This document shows, piece after piece, positions 14,916-18,200 of a DNA stretch of 18,200 nt. The stretch's first letter is position 1, and the number at the start of each line of letters is the position of its first letter. Below the pieces are notes generated by a model. That model did no database searches. It was not told the origin of the DNA and saw nothing but the letters and a program-made list of their open reading frames with translations. The position numbers and the translations under genes are program-made. This DNA is from Planctomycetota bacterium (GTDB lineage Bacteria; Planctomycetota; UBA1135; UBA2386), in contig JACKIB010000038.1 of the NCBI GenBank assembly GCA_020638695.1, forward strand, positions 1 through 18,200, in the 5' to 3' direction.

Positions 14916-16037
14916 TCAGTAGTCGCGGAAAGCGAACACGTAGCCGCGGTTGCGCACGGTCCCGCCATTCAACAGCGTGTCGGGTTGCACCGTCGGGCTG
15001 CTGCCGTTGGCGATCACCTGCCCGGTCTGCGGGTTCGGATCGGGTCCCGGCGCGATGGTCTGCATCAAGCTGAGCGAGGTCGTGATCCCGAGTGAGTTCG
15101 CACCGCGCTCGAGCCACGCCATCTGCGAGTAGAACGACGCGTTGCCGAGCGACTGGTCGGGCGGGATCGGCAGCGGGATCTTCGTGTAGCCGTTCAGTCC
15201 GCTCGAGCGGCCGAATACCAGGAAGGTCACGTCCTGGGCGATCACGCACGAGGTGCCCGGGAGCTTCACCGGTGGCTGTGCGCGAAACCCGATCAGGCCC
15301 GCGGCGGTCAATCCGTCGGCCCATCCGTGACCGAGCAGCATGTGGTTCTGGCTGCCGACTCGCAGCTCGGACGTGTGCGACTGGTGCAGTACCAGCGTCT
15401 GGTGGACCGACTTGCACCCGGCGTAGCCGGAGTTCTGCGCGTAGGTCCCGGTGCTGGATCGGCGGCCGTCCCACAGGTCCAGCGGGTAGGTGAAGTAGTT
15501 GTTGCCGTTCGAATTCCCGTAGACCCGAAACTCAGCGACCAGCGCACGCTTTCCCGTCGCCCCTGGCCAGGCGAACGCCAGGCTGTTGTCGAACGGGAAC
15601 ACCAGGCCGAAGCCGTAGTGGTTGAGCTTCGGGTAGGAGATCGCCTTCTTGAGGATCACCTGCTGGGTGGTCGCGGGATCGAGGTTCGCGGTGAACGTGG
15701 TCGACAGGTTGCCCGGGGACGCCGGCATGCCGTTGACGTCGGTAGCGCCCAATGCCATCCACGCCGACAGGATCACCGTCTGTCCGCCGTAGGCTCCTGT
15801 TCCGTGCGGCGGGGCCATGCGCAGCGCCACCGAGCGGAGGAGTTGTGGGCGCGTGGCGTCGAACGCGTCGTAGGCGAACGCTTGCTGGTAGCGGCTCGGG
15901 TACCAGGAGAAGGGGATGTTGTTGTTCGAATTGCCGACCGTGACCGCGGCCTTGGGCGCGATCAGGGTGCTCTGCCCCGAGAGCTGGGTCCCGAGGAGCG
16001 CGGCGAGCAGGTAGGAGATCGACTGGTGCTGGGGCAT
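14916..16037 (-). CDS. Secreted protein of unknown function
   Basis: 373 residues from the ATG at 16037; the frame continues 38 codons upstream, but MPQHQSISYLLAALLGTQLSGQ starts a typical signal peptide with probable cleavage near residue 22. The mature part is beta-rich, with many Gly, Asn, Ser, Tyr and Trp residues (GNSNNNIPFSWYPSRYQQAF at 35-54; YGNSNGNNYFTYPLDLWDGR at 173-192), and has two cysteines (C208, C264) that could form a disulfide. No enzyme motif, sorting signal or membrane anchor is seen at the C-terminus (VRNRGYVFAFRDY). I do not recognise a named family. The composition and style recall the large sets of secreted proteins in some Planctomycetota. The gene is convergent with the epimerase and divergent from the radical SAM gene; GGGATCGG lies before the start as a weak ribosome-binding site. 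Confidence 0.75.
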   Translation of the reverse strand: MPQHQSISYLLAALLGTQLSGQSTLIAPKAAVTVGNSNNNIPFSWYPSRYQQAFAYDAFDATRPQLLRSVALRMAPPHGTGAYGGQTVILSAWMALGATDVNGMPASPGNLSTTFTANLDPATTQQVILKKAISYPKLNHYGFGLVFPFDNSLAFAWPGATGKRALVAEFRVYGNSNGNNYFTYPLDLWDGRRSSTGTYAQNSGYAGCKSVHQTLVLHQSHTSELRVGSQNHMLLGHGWADGLTAAGLIGFRAQPPVKLPGTSCVIAQDVTFLVFGRSSGLNGYTKIPLPIPPDQSLGNASFYSQMAWLERGANSLGITTSLSLMQTIAPGPDPNPQTGQVIANGSSPTVQPDTLLNGGTVRNRGYVFAFRDY

Positions 16038-16344
16038 GACCGATCCCAGACACCCGGCGGGCCGATCCGTGACCGAAAACGGTGGATGGTTGCCCCGTAG
16101 ACGGATCGTGCGGACGATTCGTGGAGTCGCCTGGACGACCCATGAGACCACGCCCGCACGCCGACGACCTGCGCCCGAGCCAGTCTGCTGGCGGCCGGCC
16201 TGCGGCCTGCCCGCGGGAAGTCGGTGCCCCTGGTCGCCTCGCTCGGGAGGAACTCGCTCAGTCGGCGCTTCGCGTCATCCAGCCGTCGAAGGGATCGTCC
16301 GCCGATTCGCCGGCCGCGAAACGGCACGCACCGAGCGCCCCGCG
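16038..16344. other. Divergent intergenic region between the secreted-protein and radical SAM genes
   Basis: 307 bp that should hold both promoters. Open frames cross it on both strands, but their translations look non-coding (Arg/Pro/Ser-rich). A 7-bp tandem repeat GGCCTGC is at 16197-16210. I see no clear promoter boxes or strong hairpin. Confidence 0.5.
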
Positions 16345-17334
16345 ATGACCGCGCCGCCGAGCATTCCCGTCCCGGCCGCCTTCGCAGGCTACCGCCGCGT
16401 CCCGCTCGACGGCGCGTTGCTGTTGTTCGACCGCGACACCGGCTGGAACGCCAAACTCGAGGGCCCGGAGACCGCGCACCTGCGACAGCGCGCACCGCGC
16501 TACGTGCAGTTCGCCATCACCAACCGGTGCAACCTCGCTTGCACGTTCTGCTCGCGGGATCTCCACGCGACGAGCGGCTGGACCGCGGACACCGCGTTTG
16601 CGTTGCTGCGTGACCTCGCCGCCGCCGGAGTGGTCGAGGTCGCGTTCGGTGGCGGCGAGCCGTTCGCGTTCCCGGGCTTCGTCGAGCTGGTGCGCCGGCT
16701 GTACCGCGAGACGCCGCTGGCGGTCAGCATCACGACCAATGGCACCCTGCTCGACGACGTCCGCATGGCGGCGTTGCGCGGCTGCATCGGGCAGCTTCGG
16801 CTGTCGCTCTACGACGACACGGACTGGCCGGGGCGGGTCGAAGGCCTGCGCCGCCACGGTGTGCGTTTCGGCGTGAACTACCTGGTCACCCCGCCGCGCG
16901 CCGCGACGCTCCACGGCACGGTCCTCGACCTCGCCGCGCGCGGTTGTGACGACGTGCTGTTGTTGACCTACAAGGGGCGCGATGCGTCGCTGCACTTGAG
17001 CGAGACCGAAACGCGCCGGCTGGCTGACGACGTCACGGTGTTGCACCGTGCACTCGGGGCGCGGGTGCGGCTCGGGCTCGACGTATGCTTCGGCGAGCGC
17101 ATGGCCACGGTGCCGCAGATCCTGCGGAACATCGACTGCGGCGCGGGCCGCGATTTCGTCGTGGTCACCAGCGATCGTCGCTTGGCGCCGTGTAGCTTCC
17201 ACGATGTCGCCGTGCCGTTCGCCGACGCAGCCGAGTTGTTGGCACTGTGGGCCCGGGGCCCCGCCGGGTTCGCGGCGCCGGCACCCCAACCCGGGTGCGC
17301 GCGTCGATCGGGCATCGGGCTTGGTTCGCCATGA
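16345..17334 (+). CDS. Radical SAM protein with short SPASM/twitch-like C-terminus
   Basis: 329 residues from the ATG at 16345; the upstream open frame is non-coding in character. An N-terminal segment of about 50 residues (GALLLFDRDTGWNAKLEGPETA, split around 23-44) leads into the radical SAM core: C62-x3-C66-x2-C69 in TNRCNLACTFCSRD (4Fe-4S/SAM cluster), FGGGEPFAFP (101-110, SAM-binding GGE) and SITTNGTLLDD (128-138). The C-terminal part has C265, C283 and C318 (DCGAGRDFVVV, LAPCSFHD, QPGCAR), resembling a shortened auxiliary-cluster (twitch/SPASM) domain. Enzymes with this layout often modify peptides or proteins, but no short precursor peptide gene is seen nearby. The stop overlaps the ATG of the next gene (ATGA, 17331-17334), so that product is the likeliest partner or substrate. 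Confidence 0.9.
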   Translation: MTAPPSIPVPAAFAGYRRVPLDGALLLFDRDTGWNAKLEGPETAHLRQRAPRYVQFAITNRCNLACTFCSRDLHATSGWTADTAFALLRDLAAAGVVEVAFGGGEPFAFPGFVELVRRLYRETPLAVSITTNGTLLDDVRMAALRGCIGQLRLSLYDDTDWPGRVEGLRRHGVRFGVNYLVTPPRAATLHGTVLDLAARGCDDVLLLTYKGRDASLHLSETETRRLADDVTVLHRALGARVRLGLDVCFGERMATVPQILRNIDCGAGRDFVVVTSDRRLAPCSFHDVAVPFADAAELLALWARGPAGFAAPAPQPGCARRSGIGLGSP

Positions 17335-18005
17335 AGATCACCATCTGGAACGCGTTCGCCAGCAACAACAGCGGTAGCTACACCATCGTGGGGCGGTTCG
17401 GCTCGCCGGAGCGGGCGGCGGCGGTCGCGGCGACGCTCCGCACGGTCTGTGCCGAACACTCGGAATGGCACCGCACCGCGCGGAGCGAGCGCCCGGCCGC
17501 GTCGCCGGTGGTGCGGTGGATCGCCGAGGAGGGCCTGCAGCCGGGTGACAACCCGGGTGGGCTGGACGAGTGGCCGGAGTACGACGCGGACCCGGCTGTC
17601 GAGGAAATCGACCGCCAGGTAGTGCTGCACGTTCCCTGTACTATCAGCATGCCACCGTGCTTCGGGGAGTTCTTCTACCGGCAAGGTGGCCGAGTGCAGA
17701 TCGAACTGGACCACGCCCACCACCCCATCGCGGCGCGGCTGCAGATCTGGCGGAAGGGCTTCCACGGCGACCCGACGTGGCCGGCGCGGCGCGCGGCGGC
17801 TACCGAGATCTTGCGGCGGCTGACCGTCCCGGCGCGATCGTTCACGGTCGATGAGGGCGAGTGGGGTGCGCTCGAACTGCGGGCGGTGTTCGACGACCTG
17901 ATCGAAGGCGTCGCCGCGGTGCGCGATGTCGTGGCACGCGAAGGACTGGAGTGCTCGATCGTGCTGGTTGAGACCGAAGGGAGCGGGGACGACACCGCGC
18001 GGTGA
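17331..18005 (+). CDS. Protein of unknown family, coupled to the radical SAM gene
   Basis: 224 residues from the ATG that overlaps the radical SAM stop; the longer open frame upstream is the antiphase of that gene. The N-terminus, MKITIWNAFASNNSGSYTIV (1-20), is distinctive: a beta-strand followed by an Asn/Ser-rich loop. Next are an alpha-helical part (26-50), an acidic middle (65-95), and VLHVPCTISMPPCFGEFFY (98-116) with C103 and C110. RVQIELDHAHHP (121-132) follows, then a Lys/Arg/Trp segment (IWRKGFHGDPTWPARR) and a final alpha/beta part with C208. No signal peptide or membrane helix is present. I recognise no named domain. It could be the modification substrate, a substrate-presenting partner or an independent enzyme. 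Confidence 0.8.
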   Translation: MKITIWNAFASNNSGSYTIVGRFGSPERAAAVAATLRTVCAEHSEWHRTARSERPAASPVVRWIAEEGLQPGDNPGGLDEWPEYDADPAVEEIDRQVVLHVPCTISMPPCFGEFFYRQGGRVQIELDHAHHPIAARLQIWRKGFHGDPTWPARRAAATEILRRLTVPARSFTVDEGEWGALELRAVFDDLIEGVAAVRDVVAREGLECSIVLVETEGSGDDTAR

Positions 18006-18122
18006 GTAGGCCGGACCCGTCGTAGGACCTACGGCGAGCCTTCGTTGCAGCAACCCATGCAGGGGACCTCGGCGACAACCCGGTGGTGCGTGAGTAGTGG
18101 CGCGAGATCACCCGGCCTACTC
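18004..18122. repeat. 11-bp inverted repeat enclosing smaller palindromes
   Basis: GAGTAGGCCGG at 18004-18014, which includes the last two bases of the preceding stop codon, is perfectly repeated in inverted orientation at 18112-18122. The 97-nt interior contains two tight palindromes, CGTAGG-A-CCTACG (18021-18033) and GTTGC-A-GCAAC (18044-18054). This could be a structured 3' UTR or small RNA, a transcription terminator with a branched structure, or a small palindromic element. No T-run follows. Confidence 0.4.
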
Positions 18123-18200
18123 CTGGGCAGCACGGCTTGTCCGTTATTCTCCTGAGGGCGAAGAGCCTGCGAGTGTTCCGACTTGCGGGGCTTGACGGGG
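18123..18200. other. Right edge of window, no gene recognised
   Basis: 78 bp with no open frame I can support. A TATTCT-like hexamer occurs near 18144-18149, but without a matching -35 box I do not call a promoter. Confidence 0.3.

Noticed and set aside
16038..16151. 38-codon extension of the secreted protein
   Set aside because: It would bury the signal peptide inside the protein. The ATG at 16037 begins a standard signal sequence.
1..18200. CRISPR arrays, tRNA or rRNA genes, phage or conjugation genes, toxin-antitoxin pairs
   Set aside because: I looked for regularly spaced direct repeats, cloverleaf-like segments and familiar proteins of these classes and saw none.

Overview
The window is GC-rich throughout (roughly two thirds G+C by eye), with densely packed, often translationally coupled genes. 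It looks like a chromosomal accessory or cell-surface region of a Gram-negative-type environmental bacterium. The style of the secreted protein at 14916-16037, the carbamoyltransferase and the multi-membrane glycosyltransferases suggest Planctomycetota, with Myxococcota as the main alternative. There is no rRNA, tRNA or housekeeping gene to settle the lineage.

Left block (1-7792, all minus strand): a five-gene glycan operon read right to left. It holds a GT39 membrane glycosyltransferase, a GC-rich hairpin, a GT2 polyprenyl-phosphate-type glycosyltransferase, an unusual polysaccharide deacetylase/carbamoyltransferase fusion, a flippase-like membrane protein (LPG synthase TM / UPF0104 family), and a heparinase/alginate-lyase-like protein cut by the window edge. 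Two of the junctions are 4-bp ATGA overlaps. Together these suggest a lipid-linked surface or secreted glycan that is de-N-acetylated and carbamoylated and may be trimmed by a lyase.

Middle (7793-12441): an 816-bp divergent intergenic region contains a long imperfect palindrome with perfect 22-bp ends, resembling a MITE/REP-type element. It is followed by a gingipain-like (C25) peptidase on the plus strand, then the C-terminal part of an AAA_14-DUF4143 ATPase without its ATPase half, introduced by a short AT-rich patch of inverted repeats. About 890 bp follow with at most one small two-helix membrane protein.

Right block (12411-18200): a 17-bp palindrome precedes a coupled pair, a GT4 glycosyltransferase and a non-hydrolysing UDP-GlcNAc 2-epimerase. 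A secreted protein of unknown family converges on it from the minus strand. Divergent from that is a radical SAM enzyme coupled by ATGA overlap to a 224-residue protein of a family I do not recognise. This rSAM/partner pair, the deacetylase-carbamoyltransferase fusion and the long palindrome are the three items most worth following up.
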